From: Bermanella sp049115935
GTDB taxonomy: Bacteria > Pseudomonadota > Gammaproteobacteria > Pseudomonadales > Oceanobacteraceae
DNA: 64,000 nt
Assembly: GCA_049115935.1 (NCBI GenBank)
Contig: JAGDZK010000020.1
Location: 1-64,000, forward strand
Direction: 5' to 3'
Shown: positions 16,230 through 26,164 of the stretch, piece after piece
Position numbering within the stretch: the stretch's first letter is position 1
How the letters are laid out: the number at the start of each line of letters is the position of its first letter
Position numbers and translations under genes: made by a program
The notes under the pieces: model-generated
Seen by the model: only the letters and a program-made list of their open reading frames with translations
Databases searched by the model: none
What the model was told of the DNA's origin: nothing

Positions 16230-19200
16230 TTAAGAACTCGCCCACATCTTTATTGCTGACACAAGTCGATTAGAGTCTACAGGCTTGGATAAATAATCAT
16301 TCGCACCAACGTTCAAGCACTTCTCTTTATCTTCAGGCATTGCTTTTGCTGTTAATGCAATTATAGGTAAGTCACTATAGCTACCTTCACTTTCACGAAT
16401 TTTTTTAATTGTCTCGTACCCATCCATAACAGGCATCATGATATCCATCAATACGATTTTAATACCGTCTCTTTCTTTAAGTTTTTCCAGAGCCAAATGA
16501 CCATTGTCGGCCATTATTACCTCCATGCCATAACGCTTTAATAGGCCAGACAATGCAAATGTGTTTCTCATATCATCATCAACAACTAATACCTTCACAC
16601 CTTCCAGCTCATTTGTGATATCCCCTTTAGAATTAAATTCGGAACTACCTATTACTTCTATATTATTGTCTTCAGGAATAGAACTATGCATACCACTTCT
16701 ATCCACCCCAGAAAGAAATCCTGTAACATCATCAAGTAGCCTTGCTTGGGAGACTTCACCCTTAACAATAATATCATCCGTATATTGCCTAAGATTTTTA
16801 TATTCATCATGAGCCAGGTCTTCCCCTGTATAAATGATCAAATGTGAATTATTATTTTTTATATAGTCCGTCACTCTATTCAGAGTATTTTTATTTTCAT
16901 CATCAGGTAAATTCAAATCAAGAATAATACAATCAACCTTTTCTTTATCAAGCAACAAAAAAGCCTGCTTACTCGAAAAAGCCGGTATAACATTGACACC
17001 TTTTTTCCTTAAAAGTAACTCAATAGAGTTTTGAGTATTCTTATCATCCTCTATAACTAAAATATTAAACTGAGTAGAATCGCTGATTAACCTTTGAATA
17101 TTTTTAAGCGAGTATTCAATAGCTTCCTTCGATATAGGCTTAGTTGAAATACCAACGGCCCCTTGGCCATTAATAGTATCTTTATCCATAGACGAAATTA
17201 TATGAAAAGGTATAGAAGAGGTAGCTGGCTTACTTTTTAGGTTTTCAATAAAATCCCCACCACTACCATCTGGAAGAATCATATCTAATAAAATGGCATC
17301 CGGTATATTTCCTTCTAACATTTCATTTGCTTTCTTCAGAGTTGGAGCCACATAGCTTTCAAACCCCATTTCACCCGCTATTTTTTTCAAAGAACCAGAA
17401 AAAGCCTCATCATCCTCCACTATTAAAATGGAATTTTTCTTGTGTGCATCACCTCTATTTATTGGAACTATCGATTCAATTATATCCTTGCTCAATGCCT
17501 TCTTAGAAACTAAAGACCCTGTAACCTTACCAATGCTCTTATTATCTTCCGCCGTCAAAGCTCCTATTGGAATAACCAGCTGAAAGACCGCTCCCTCACT
17601 ACCACTTGAATCCAATACAATCTCACCACCCAACAAATGCGCCATCTCTCGTGATATCGTTAAACCCAACCCTGTCCCCGAATATTTCCGCCTAGTAGAA
17701 CCATCTCCCTGTTGAAAAGCCTCAAATATTGCATGCTTGAGTTTCTCAGGTATACCTACGCCCGAATCTTCAACTTTAAATACCATATTCTCATGCTCAT
17801 CCGCTTCGACGGAAACTCGCACATAACCTTGATCTGTAAATTTAATTGCATTGCCAATTAAATTTCGTAATATCTGTTGTAATCTAGAGCTATCTGTATA
17901 AACATTTGAATTAACACCTGGTTTAATCTCTACGCTAAATTCCAGCATTTTTTCTTTAGCTAGCGGTAGAAATTGTGCTTTTATTTGACCCAACATTTGA
18001 TGTAAATCGTGCTCTTCTTTATCTACTATGAGCTTCCCCGCTTCAACTTTAGACAAATCCAGTATGTCATTTATTAAGGACAACAAGTCTTTTCCTGAGC
18101 CATAAATAATTCTCAGCGCTTCAACTTGCTCAGCCGACAAGTTTTGCTCATCGTTTTCTTTCAATGTTTGGGATAACAACAACAAGCTATTCAAGGGAGA
18201 TCGTAATTCATGCGACATATTGGCCAAAAACTCTGATTTGTACTTACTCGCCATAGCCAATTCTTTTGAGCGAAGCTCTACCTCTCTATTTTTCTTCTCT
18301 AATGCATCAGAATTTACTTTTAACTCATCATTTGAAAAAACCAACTCTAATTTTTGTTGCTTCAACTCTTCTTGAGATAGCAACAACTGATTTGCCTGTT
18401 CACTTAGTTCAGTATTCGCACTTTCAAGCTCTTCTTGCTGAGTTTTAAGTTCTTCTGATTGAGCCTGCGTCTCTTCAAGCAGGCTTATCATTTTCTCTCT
18501 ATTTTTAGCGCCATGAATAACAATCGCTAAATCAGTTGATATTTTTTCTATAAATTCGAATTCAATATCCTTAAGGTTTTCAAACGTTGCAATCTCCATA
18601 ACGGCCAACACTTTATTGGCATATATCAGTGGAAAAATAATCACTGTATCTGGCTCTGCCTTCCCCAAACCTGATGTAATATCAATATAACCTGCTGGTA
18701 TTTCCTTAATCGTGATCATTTTTCTTTCCAGCACTACCTGCCCTACTAGTGACTCTCCTTTTTCAAATATATTCTTCCCATCTTTTCTATTTGAGTAAGC
18801 ATAACTTGCAAACAGTGACGATTTCTCTTCATCATCAACCAAATAGATTGCGCCAACAGCGGCATTCAAATAACTTGCGATAAAATTAACCGATCGATTC
18901 GCAATTGCTTGAATACTCTGATCGCTATTTAGCTGAGCCGTTAATTCACTTTGTCCGGTTTTAAGCCAATTTTGCTCTTTCAGGTTTTCAACAGAAATTT
19001 TTAATGTTTTAACCATATGATTAAGTGATTTTGACAGTTGATCACTATCTCCTTTTTCAATCACTGATTGCTCAAAATCTCCACCCGATATTTTTTCCAA
19101 TAATTTACTCACCCCCTTTAATTCACCAATAAGGCAATTAAACGCCAACGAGACCTCTCCTAGCTCATCGTTACTACTTACATCAACCTCACATAATTCT

Positions 19201-20270
19201 CCAGTACTAACGAACTTAACTGCCGAGTCTCGTAATTTAAAAAAACCTTCTGTTAGTTTTCGAGTCGATAGAAATATCACCACATAGAGTATTATGAACA
19301 TAAGTAGTGTTATAAAAAGAGTAGTAAAAAGAAGTTGATTTGCTCTTTGCTTTTTAAATTCAGCTTCACTAATTAGACTTTCGCTAATACTGTCTTCGAG
19401 TTGCCGATATTTATTAATACGCTCGCTTGTAATATTAAACCACTCACTTGAATCACCGATTAATTTCTTATTCACAGTGGAATTAATAATATTGTTGAAT
19501 ACTTTCTTTTGCTCATCACTATAATTATCTAACCCTAAACTCAAATACTTTTCTTGAAATTTAACAGGAGCCAGCGTCATGAATTTTTCACTATAAATTA
19601 CAGCCTTTGAATTCAAACCAATAAGCCGACGGATTTCATCTTTCTTAGCCGACCCACGTTTAAGAATTGCACTGCCTAGCCCTCGCTCTAAACCTGTTAA
19701 TTCTTTTAAGTCTGCGATTGAAATAAGTGAATCGATTAATTGATAGGTTTTACTGCCAGGAATAGACACCATCAAATTAGAGATATTAGTGTGGATACTG
19801 CCTATGACACGTGTATAAATATTTTCTACTACGCTAGATTTTATGAGCTTTTCATTCTCAACTTGCAGTCTCAGTTTCTTTATTTCATCAATACTGTTTT
19901 CAATAACACTTAAAGTATCAACTATCGATTGATCGGCATTTTTTTCAATAAACTCTTTTTTTATATTCGCTAGAGTTCTTATTATTGTGTCACTTCGCTT
20001 AACTGCGGCCAACCAATCAAGTAAAGGCTCTGATTCCTGGGTAACCACGTAAGTTATGGCTTTACCCCGCTCATATTGCAACCTATGCACAATATTAAGC
20101 ATTGCTGTTACTTTAGTTAGATTATAAGCACTATTTGCATTATTCAATTCATTTAGCCGCTCATAGCAAAAAGCGGCCGCATAAATAACCATGATCAAAA
20201 CAGGGGCTAATACTAGCAACCATAATTTATGGCTAAATTTAAGATTATTTAGCACACCTTTATTTATCAT
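16230..20270 (-). CDS. Hybrid histidine kinase with NIT, HAMP, GAF and three receiver domains
   Basis: 1346 residues. TM1 (about 16-35); periplasmic helical region with QYERGKAIT and GLERGLGSAILKRG as in the NIT (nitrate/nitrite-type) sensor; TM2 (about 315-335); HAMP; GAF (about 455-590); long coiled coil; HisKA with phospho-His687 in NMSHELRSPLN; HATPase (N, G1 and G2 boxes: NLIGNAIKFTD, DSGVGIPE, GTGLGLTISREM). Then REC1 (ILIVEDDEAF), REC2 (ILVIEDDKNT) and REC3 (VLVVDDDMRN, phospho-Asp1276). It probably feeds the REC of the co-transcribed GGDEF-EAL protein. The ligand is unknown; the NIT fold only suggests a small anion. Confidence 0.93.
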   Translation of the reverse strand: MINKGVLNNLKFSHKLWLLVLAPVLIMVIYAAAFCYERLNELNNANSAYNLTKVTAMLNIVHRLQYERGKAITYVVTQESEPLLDWLAAVKRSDTIIRTLANIKKEFIEKNADQSIVDTLSVIENSIDEIKKLRLQVENEKLIKSSVVENIYTRVIGSIHTNISNLMVSIPGSKTYQLIDSLISIADLKELTGLERGLGSAILKRGSAKKDEIRRLIGLNSKAVIYSEKFMTLAPVKFQEKYLSLGLDNYSDEQKKVFNNIINSTVNKKLIGDSSEWFNITSERINKYRQLEDSISESLISEAEFKKQRANQLLFTTLFITLLMFIILYVVIFLSTRKLTEGFFKLRDSAVKFVSTGELCEVDVSSNDELGEVSLAFNCLIGELKGVSKLLEKISGGDFEQSVIEKGDSDQLSKSLNHMVKTLKISVENLKEQNWLKTGQSELTAQLNSDQSIQAIANRSVNFIASYLNAAVGAIYLVDDEEKSSLFASYAYSNRKDGKNIFEKGESLVGQVVLERKMITIKEIPAGYIDITSGLGKAEPDTVIIFPLIYANKVLAVMEIATFENLKDIEFEFIEKISTDLAIVIHGAKNREKMISLLEETQAQSEELKTQQEELESANTELSEQANQLLLSQEELKQQKLELVFSNDELKVNSDALEKKNREVELRSKELAMASKYKSEFLANMSHELRSPLNSLLLLSQTLKENDEQNLSAEQVEALRIIYGSGKDLLSLINDILDLSKVEAGKLIVDKEEHDLHQMLGQIKAQFLPLAKEKMLEFSVEIKPGVNSNVYTDSSRLQQILRNLIGNAIKFTDQGYVRVSVEADEHENMVFKVEDSGVGIPEKLKHAIFEAFQQGDGSTRRKYSGTGLGLTISREMAHLLGGEIVLDSSGSEGAVFQLVIPIGALTAEDNKSIGKVTGSLVSKKALSKDIIESIVPINRGDAHKKNSILIVEDDEAFSGSLKKIAGEMGFESYVAPTLKKANEMLEGNIPDAILLDMILPDGSGGDFIENLKSKPATSSIPFHIISSMDKDTINGQGAVGISTKPISKEAIEYSLKNIQRLISDSTQFNILVIEDDKNTQNSIELLLRKKGVNVIPAFSSKQAFLLLDKEKVDCIILDLNLPDDENKNTLNRVTDYIKNNNSHLIIYTGEDLAHDEYKNLRQYTDDIIVKGEVSQARLLDDVTGFLSGVDRSGMHSSIPEDNNIEVIGSSEFNSKGDITNELEGVKVLVVDDDMRNTFALSGLLKRYGMEVIMADNGHLALEKLKERDGIKIVLMDIMMPVMDGYETIKKIRESEGSYSDLPIIALTAKAMPEDKEKCLNVGANDYLSKPVDSNRLVSAIKMWASS

Positions 20271-20527
20271 TTCATAATCTTCATTGAGGTTAAGGCTAAA
20301 CGACCTTAACGGTTATCGAAAAACCCTTAATTTCCAAGAATGATCTCAATTCATTACAACTATAATTACTATTACTTATATAAACTGGCTCTCTAATAAT
20401 TCACAGTCACGTTCAAATGTTAAACAACCCAGCTAAGCTTTAACATTAGCAGATAACTACAATTATTCTCATTTAGTCGAAGGTAGTGTTAACTCGATAA
20501 ACCTTATATTTTAGCGCTACTTAAGTA

Positions 20528-21400
20528 TTAAAACCCAACCTCCATGTCTTCATCTTCTTTTTCAAGGCGAATGGTGACACGACGGTTCAGCTCGCGACCT
20601 GCTCGGGTTTTATTGCTGGCCACAGGGTAGCGCTCACCATGATAACGGGTTGTTAACATCCCAGAGTCTATGCCCTTTTTAACCATGTAGTCCGTTACTT
20701 TTAACGCTCGAGACTCAGATAAACGACGGTTATTGTAGCGCCTACCAGATGAATCACTATGACCATCAATGTAAAGTGCCTTGACCTTGGGGTCTGCTTT
20801 TACATACAAGATAATCAGATCTAACTTTTTCTTAGATTCAGCATCCAGGTAGTCACCTCTCTTAAATAACACCTTACTCTTGGCCACCTGACGAAAATTA
20901 ACCGGCAACAAGCCCGCCACACAGCCTAAGTAGTCTTTATAAAAACTGTTAAAATTTGCCGCTGACAATGACACCCTGATGGGTTCGTTTTCATCATAGC
21001 GGGCTTTACGGGTAAAAGTTGGCTGCATGCCTTTCATCAGGGCCTGCATCATATGATTGGCCCGACCCGGATCCACTTTTAATGGCACATTAGATGGGCG
21101 AATGGCCACCAACCCCAAGTCCAAGGCAAAACGACTTGGCCCCCAAATGGGTGGCTCTATGTGTAACGCGGCCTCACCTTGGCCCATTAGGTTCTTTTTG
21201 GTTTTTAGGTGAAACATTAAATCTTCACCGGCTTCGTGGTAGAAAACTGCTTCGCCGTAATTAGGAATAGGCTGCACAAATTCGCACTCAAAAATAGAAG
21301 GCGATAGGCGCCATTCGGTTTCGTCAACCGATGCTTGAAAGGTTAATCCATGGCTATTTATGGCCCACAACAACAAGGCGGTATAAACAATAATTTGCAA
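20528..21400 (-). CDS. motY: MotY-like flagellar T-ring protein
   Basis: 290 residues. A short signal peptide (to about residue 18) is followed by an N-terminal MotY-specific domain. The C-terminal OmpA-like peptidoglycan-binding domain runs from about residue 165 (KVLFKRGDYLD, IDGHSDSSGRRYNNRRLSESRA). MotY surrounds the base of sodium-driven polar flagellar motors. Its position, divergent from rnt, is the arrangement seen in Pseudomonas relatives. No other flagellar gene is in the window. Confidence 0.9.
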   Translation of the reverse strand: MQIIVYTALLLWAINSHGLTFQASVDETEWRLSPSIFECEFVQPIPNYGEAVFYHEAGEDLMFHLKTKKNLMGQGEAALHIEPPIWGPSRFALDLGLVAIRPSNVPLKVDPGRANHMMQALMKGMQPTFTRKARYDENEPIRVSLSAANFNSFYKDYLGCVAGLLPVNFRQVAKSKVLFKRGDYLDAESKKKLDLIILYVKADPKVKALYIDGHSDSSGRRYNNRRLSESRALKVTDYMVKKGIDSGMLTTRYHGERYPVASNKTRAGRELNRRVTIRLEKEDEDMEVGF

Positions 21401-21604
21401 AGCTCAGACCCAACTTAAGATATCTGCATAGGTTATCGGCCAATAACGCCGACTCTTAACCCTTTTATAAAGCTTAATCGTTAAAATTGGAGAGTCCGTA
21501 TTTGTTTGGTAAGCATCTGTTATCACCTGTAATGGCGTTAAAGTAGGCTTACCTTCCGCCATGGGGTACAATCGCTTTTTTTAACGGAAACATTAAGGGA
21601 ATCC

Positions 21605-22267
21605 GTGGCTGATTTTCATAGCAATCCAATGGCAAACCGCTTTCGTGGTTATCTACCTGTTGTCGTAGATGTGGAAACCGCAGGATTCAACGCCCAAACA
21701 GACGCACTTTTAGAAGTAGGCATGGTCATCATGGACATGGACGACAAAGGCCTAATGACACCAGGGCCTGAAATGTCGGCCAAAATCAAACCATTTGATG
21801 GCGCCAATATTGAGCAAAGCGCACTGGACTTCACCGGCATTGACCCTTTTGACCCAGACCGTGAAGACGAACACGAAGCTGACGCGTTAGACGCCATGTT
21901 CAAAACCATTCGTAAGGCTATTAAGATCAAAGGCTGCAAGCGCGCCATCTTAGTGGGTCACAATGCCCATTTTGACCTAGGTTTTATCAATGCAGCCGTT
22001 GAACGTAATGATTTAAAACGCAATCCGTTCCATCCGTTCTCTGGTTTTGATACCGCCACTCTAGCTGGCTTAGCTTTAGGTCATACTGTACTGGCTCGCT
22101 CTTGCATGCTGGCAGGTATCGACTTTGATAATAAAGCCGCCCACAGCGCCCTTTATGACACACAAAAAACCGCTGAGTTGTTTGCTCTTATCGTAAACCA
22201 ATGGAATCACATGGGTGGATGGGACTGGGCTGTACGCAAACACCAAAAAGAACAAGACTTAGATTAA
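21605..22267 (+). CDS. rnt: Ribonuclease T
   Basis: 220 residues, GTG start with AAGGGA upstream. DEDD exonuclease motifs: VVDVETAGF (Asp and Glu), GHNAHFDLGF, and the terminal HSALYDTQKT. It trims the 3' ends of tRNA, 5S and 23S rRNA; the family acts as a dimer. Divergently oriented to motY, and followed by a 36-bp perfect palindrome. Confidence 0.97.
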   Translation: MADFHSNPMANRFRGYLPVVVDVETAGFNAQTDALLEVGMVIMDMDDKGLMTPGPEMSAKIKPFDGANIEQSALDFTGIDPFDPDREDEHEADALDAMFKTIRKAIKIKGCKRAILVGHNAHFDLGFINAAVERNDLKRNPFHPFSGFDTATLAGLALGHTVLARSCMLAGIDFDNKAAHSALYDTQKTAELFALIVNQWNHMGGWDWAVRKHQKEQDLD

Positions 22268-22292
22268 GCCAGCATCTTCATTTGCTGCTCTT

Positions 22293-22328
22293 ATATCATT
22301 AACTTCTAATATTAGAAGTTAATGATAT
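22293..22328. repeat. Perfect 36-bp palindrome between rnt and the YeeE-like pair
   Basis: Each arm is 18 bases (ATATCATTAACTTCTAAT and its exact complement) with no spacer, symmetric about 22310/22311. There is no T-run after it, which argues against an ordinary rnt terminator. It lies 59 bases before the downstream transporter start, where an operator for a dimeric regulator could sit. Role inferred only. Confidence 0.8.
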
Positions 22329-22386
22329 TCGGCCTTTATATTACCTTTCGCTAAACTACCCCCAACTTCTCACTTGAAAGATCATC

Positions 22387-22821
22387 ATGTTTGACTCTGT
22401 CTCTTTTATTCATGTTTTAGGTGGTGGCGCCTTAATTGGCTTAGCCGCGGTGGTTTTATTTGCAGGTGTTGGCCGCATTGCGGGTATCTGTGGCATTGCC
22501 TTTTCGTTATTAGCGGCCCCCATTAGCCAACAAGCCTGGCGTATTTTATTTTTAGCGGGCCTGATTGCTGGGTCATTATTATTCCACGCTATCAGCGGTC
22601 AGAGTTTTCCACCGGCACCAGACAACTCACTGCCACTATTAATTATTGGTGGCCTATTAGTCGGCTTTGGTACCGCCATGGGTAACGGCTGCACAAGCGG
22701 TCACGGTATTTGTGGACTCTCTCGTTTTTCTGCTCGCTCCATCGTTGCCACACTGACGTTTATGGCTGCGGCCATTGTTTCCATGTTTATCGCCCGTCAC
22801 GTATTAGGTTGGAGTATTTAA
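22387..22821 (+). CDS. YeeE/YedE family (sulfur-compound transporter-type) membrane protein, first half
   Basis: 144 residues, hydrophobic, about four membrane segments. The signature GNGCTSGHGICG contains two cysteines of the YeeE/YedE fold (about residues 99-110). In this family two half-length proteins make one transporter, thought to handle thiosulfate or related sulfur species. The partner starts 1 base after its stop. The paired organisation and the cysteines support the assignment; the substrate is inferred. Confidence 0.88.
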   Translation: MFDSVSFIHVLGGGALIGLAAVVLFAGVGRIAGICGIAFSLLAAPISQQAWRILFLAGLIAGSLLFHAISGQSFPPAPDNSLPLLIIGGLLVGFGTAMGNGCTSGHGICGLSRFSARSIVATLTFMAAAIVSMFIARHVLGWSI

Positions 22822-22822
22822 C

Positions 22823-23245
22823 ATGCAAAAATTAACCGCCCTACTCGCAGGTGTTTTATTTGGTGCAGGTTTAGCCGCTTCGGATATGAATAACCCAGAA
22901 CGTGTTCAAGGCTTTTTAGATTTATTAAATTGGGATCCAAGCTTGATGTTTGTCATGATGGGCGCACTGATTGTCGCGGTGCCGTGTTTTCAAATACTCA
23001 TGAAAAAACAAGGCAAACCTTTATTTGCAGCCAAATTTTCATTGCCTACAAATATGAATATAGATAAGCCGTTAATACTCGGCGCAACCTTGTTTGGTAT
23101 AGGTTGGGCCTTAGTCGGTTATTGCCCAGGGCCAGCAATAGCTGCAATTGGTTATGGTTACCATGAAGTCTTCATTTTTGTAGGCGCTATGTTTGCAGGG
23201 GCAAAAATACAGCAACTATTAGCAGTTAACGCTTCACACTCATAA
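22823..23245 (+). CDS. YeeE/YedE family membrane protein, second half (DUF6691)
   Basis: 140 residues, multipass. It carries the counterpart motif WALVGYCPGPAIAAIGYG at about residues 96-113 and the N-terminal AGVLFGAGLAASDMNNPERV typical of the second subunit. Together with the preceding gene it forms a split transporter. The ATG lies 1 base beyond the preceding stop codon, indicating one transcription and translation unit. Confidence 0.88.
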   Translation: MQKLTALLAGVLFGAGLAASDMNNPERVQGFLDLLNWDPSLMFVMMGALIVAVPCFQILMKKQGKPLFAAKFSLPTNMNIDKPLILGATLFGIGWALVGYCPGPAIAAIGYGYHEVFIFVGAMFAGAKIQQLLAVNASHS

Positions 23246-23258
23246 TCAAATGTTCATC

Positions 23259-23285
23259 ACGCTTAATATTCATAATATTAAGCGT
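23259..23285 (+). terminator. Hairpin after the YeeE-like pair
   Basis: Stem ACGCTTAATATT/AATATTAAGCGT (12 bp) with a 3-base CAT loop. It is AT-rich and has only a weak downstream T stretch, so efficiency is uncertain. Confidence 0.55.
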
Positions 23286-23480
23286 GTATTAATACCCTCC
23301 CTTAGTTTGTGCGCTTTGCGAAATAAGCCTCTTCAGTACCATCCTAGTTATTTGTAATATCAATCAGTCATTTCCCTTTGTAGTATTCGCTTATTACCTC
23401 ACTCAAATTTATTCATGGTGTAATCATACCTAGGCTTTTTTAAGCACATGAATAAAACCTTTTTAATCAGTGAGAGTGAT

Positions 23481-24038
23481 ATGTCTAAAGTATTAATGAT
23501 TACCGGTGATTTTGTTGAAGATTATGAAAACATGGTTCCATTTCAAGCGCTTTTAGCCATGGGTCATGATGTCGATGCAGTGTGCCCTGATAAAAACGCA
23601 GGTGACAGCATAGCCACATCGATTCATGATTTTGAAGGGGATCAAACCTATAGCGAAAAACGTGGACATAATTTTACGTTAAACGCCTCATTTTCAAGCA
23701 TTAACCCAGCCGACTATGATGCGCTCTATTTACCCGGCGGCCGCTCTCCTGAATACCTTAGATTAAATGCCAAGGTGCTAGAAATTATTCAACACTTTGC
23801 AAACAACGAAAAACCCATTGCTTCTATTTGCCATGGCCCACAACTATTAACGGCCGCTGGCGTCATAAAAGGTAAAAACGTATCAGCCTACCCTGCTTGC
23901 CAACCAGAAATTGAAATGGCCGGTGCACAGTACGCTGTATTATCTATGGATGACGCCATTACAGATGGTAAGCTGGTGACAGCGCCTGCATGGCCTGCGC
24001 ACCCTGCTATGCTGAAACAATTCGTAGCGTTATTTTAA
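23481..24038 (+). CDS. DJ-1/PfpI family protein
   Basis: 185 residues from MSKVLMITGDF, the usual start of this group. GAGAGTGAT precedes this ATG; an ATG 33 bases upstream lacks a clear box. It has the nucleophile-elbow SICHGPQLL (Cys in the motif), LPGGRSPEYLR and TAPAWPAHP. These enzymes act as protease-, glyoxalase- or deglycase-like proteins. Specificity cannot be read here. It leads an operon with the ribbon-helix-helix gene (22-base gap) and dld. Confidence 0.88.
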   Translation: MSKVLMITGDFVEDYENMVPFQALLAMGHDVDAVCPDKNAGDSIATSIHDFEGDQTYSEKRGHNFTLNASFSSINPADYDALYLPGGRSPEYLRLNAKVLEIIQHFANNEKPIASICHGPQLLTAAGVIKGKNVSAYPACQPEIEMAGAQYAVLSMDDAITDGKLVTAPAWPAHPAMLKQFVALF

Positions 24039-24060
24039 TTACCTTTAAATCGAGAAATAT

Positions 24061-24459
24061 ATGTGCCAACTTTTTATTAGTGCAGACAGCGAGTTATGGA
24101 CACCCAAAACTAAATCGTTGCGTATTCAAGGGGTTGTCACATCCATTCGATTAGAAGTGTTTTTCTGGGATATTCTTGAAGAAATATCATTTCGCGATCA
24201 AATGACGGTAAATCAAATTATTACAAAATTGTATTTAGAGTCCTTAGATGCGGATCATGATATCGGAAACTTCACCTCTTTTTTACGAGTGTGTTGTTCA
24301 CGTTATCTATCACTGATCGCTGATGGTGATTTATCGCGAAAAACACAGACACCCCTAGAAAACGTAGACGCTAAACATATTATTGAACAAGAGGCTTTAC
24401 GCAAAAAAGAACGCAAAGCCATGTTTAATTTTTCTCATCAAAAACCGTCCATTAATTAA
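24061..24459 (+). CDS. Ribbon-helix-helix domain protein (RHH_4 type)
   Basis: 132 residues. The core SLRIQGVVTSIRLEVFFWDIL, then RDQMTVNQIITKLY and NFTSFLRVCCSRYLSLI, is the conserved RHH_4 pattern. It is probably a small DNA-binding or membrane-associated regulator of unknown target. Wedged between the DJ-1-like gene and dld, the 14-base gap to dld suggests co-transcription. Lysine- and Arg-rich C-terminus. Confidence 0.8.
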   Translation: MCQLFISADSELWTPKTKSLRIQGVVTSIRLEVFFWDILEEISFRDQMTVNQIITKLYLESLDADHDIGNFTSFLRVCCSRYLSLIADGDLSRKTQTPLENVDAKHIIEQEALRKKERKAMFNFSHQKPSIN

Positions 24460-24473
24460 TTTAAGAAGTCACC

Positions 24474-26159
24474 ATGGCGCAACAAACATTAATTCGTGCA
24501 TGTAAAAAGATTGTTGGTGCGCGCCATATTCTCACCAGTGAACGTGCTACAGCGCCTTTTAGAAAAGCGTTTCGCCAAGGTGAAGGCCCTGCATTAGCCG
24601 TTATTCGCCCAGGCACGCTGTGGCAGCAATGGCAGGTTTTAGAAGCATGCGTAAAAGCCAATGTCATCGTCATTATGCAAGCGGCCAACACTGGTTTAAC
24701 CGGCGGTTCCACCCCAACACAGGGCTGTGATCGCAACACTGTCATTATTAATACAACACGCATTAAAGATATTCATGTATTAGAATCCCAAGCTCAAATT
24801 GTAGCATTCCCTGGTGCCAGTTTATTTTCATTAGAAAAAACGTTAGCCCCTTATGGAAGAGTGCCTCATTCTGTTATTGGCTCTTCATGTATTGGGGCCT
24901 CAATTGTCGGAGGTATTTGCAATAACTCAGGCGGTGCGCTGGTAGAAAGAGGCCCTGCTTACACCGAGCTTGCCCTATATGGCCAAGTGAATGAAGACGG
25001 CACATTGGAATTAGTCAACAATCTAGATATCGAACTAGGCAATACGCCACAAGAAATATTAACCAACTTACAAAACAAGCAGTATTGCGAAGATAATATT
25101 TTGAGCAGTTCTAAATTAGCATCAGATCGCGAATACGCTAATTGGGTGCGAAAAACACATGCCGACAGCCCTGCTCGTTACAACGCAGACTCAAGACGAT
25201 TACACCAAGCAAGTGGTTGCGCTGGAAAGCTTGCGGTTTTTGCAGTAAGAGTGGATACATTCATTAAAAATGATCACGAGCAAACCTTCTATCTAGGCAC
25301 AAACTCAACGAATGCATTGCAGTCGGTTAGAAAAATACTGCTTGAGAAAGCAACAAGCTTACCGGTTTATGCTGAATATTTGCATCGAGATATATTTGAA
25401 TTAGCCGATGAATACGGACGAGACACCGTATTATTAATTAAACACCTAGGTACAAATTGGCTGCCTAAATTTTTTAAAATAAAACGCCAATTAGATTCTA
25501 TATCTCGAAAAATACCGTTTATTCAACAAGGCTTCATAGACAAGACTATATACAAAATAGCGAATCTATTTCCCAGCCAAACACCCCAACAGCTACATCG
25601 ATGGAATAGTTTATACGAACACCAACTCATCTTAACCGTGAAGGGTGAGTATATTAATGAAACATTAGAGATATTGGATCACATTCAAAAACAACACGAC
25701 ATTGGCTATTTTCAATGCAGCGAACAACAAGCAAAATCAGCCTATCTATTACGTTTTGCAGCAGCTGGGGCTGCTGTGCAATATGCATCTATCCACAATA
25801 AGAATGTAGAGCCTATTATTGCACTGGATATTGCATTAAAGCGTAACGATGAAAATTGGTTTGAAACCCTGCCAGAGCAGATCAATAATAAATTTGTTAA
25901 GAAGTTATATTATGGCCATTTTTTGTGCCACGTTTTTCATCAAGACTATTTAGTCAAAAAAGGTGAGGATACCAAAGCAATAAAGGCATCTTTATTAAAA
26001 ATTTTAGAAACCCGTGGAGCGCAATACCCTGCTGAACATAATGTTGGTCATCACTACATAGCCAAACCTGAACTGGAAAATAACTACAGAAAGCTAGACC
26101 CAACAAACACATTGAATGCCGGAATTGGAGGCATGTCTAAAAATAAGCATTACCAATAA
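24474..26159 (+). CDS. dld: Quinone-dependent D-lactate dehydrogenase (FAD-linked)
   Basis: 561 residues. The N-terminal FAD-binding (PCMH-type) domain has the ANTGLTGGSTPTQGC loop and GSSCIGASIVGGICNNSGG. A middle domain and a C-terminal membrane-binding cap are consistent with Dld (about 570 residues in Escherichia coli). It oxidises D-lactate to pyruvate and passes electrons to quinone at the inner face of the membrane. Third gene of the DJ-1/RHH unit; the DJ-1 fold and D-lactate suggest a methylglyoxal link. Convergent with the next gene, 5 bases apart. Confidence 0.92.
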   Translation: MAQQTLIRACKKIVGARHILTSERATAPFRKAFRQGEGPALAVIRPGTLWQQWQVLEACVKANVIVIMQAANTGLTGGSTPTQGCDRNTVIINTTRIKDIHVLESQAQIVAFPGASLFSLEKTLAPYGRVPHSVIGSSCIGASIVGGICNNSGGALVERGPAYTELALYGQVNEDGTLELVNNLDIELGNTPQEILTNLQNKQYCEDNILSSSKLASDREYANWVRKTHADSPARYNADSRRLHQASGCAGKLAVFAVRVDTFIKNDHEQTFYLGTNSTNALQSVRKILLEKATSLPVYAEYLHRDIFELADEYGRDTVLLIKHLGTNWLPKFFKIKRQLDSISRKIPFIQQGFIDKTIYKIANLFPSQTPQQLHRWNSLYEHQLILTVKGEYINETLEILDHIQKQHDIGYFQCSEQQAKSAYLLRFAAAGAAVQYASIHNKNVEPIIALDIALKRNDENWFETLPEQINNKFVKKLYYGHFLCHVFHQDYLVKKGEDTKAIKASLLKILETRGAQYPAEHNVGHHYIAKPELENNYRKLDPTNTLNAGIGGMSKNKHYQ

Positions 26160-26164
26160 AATAA

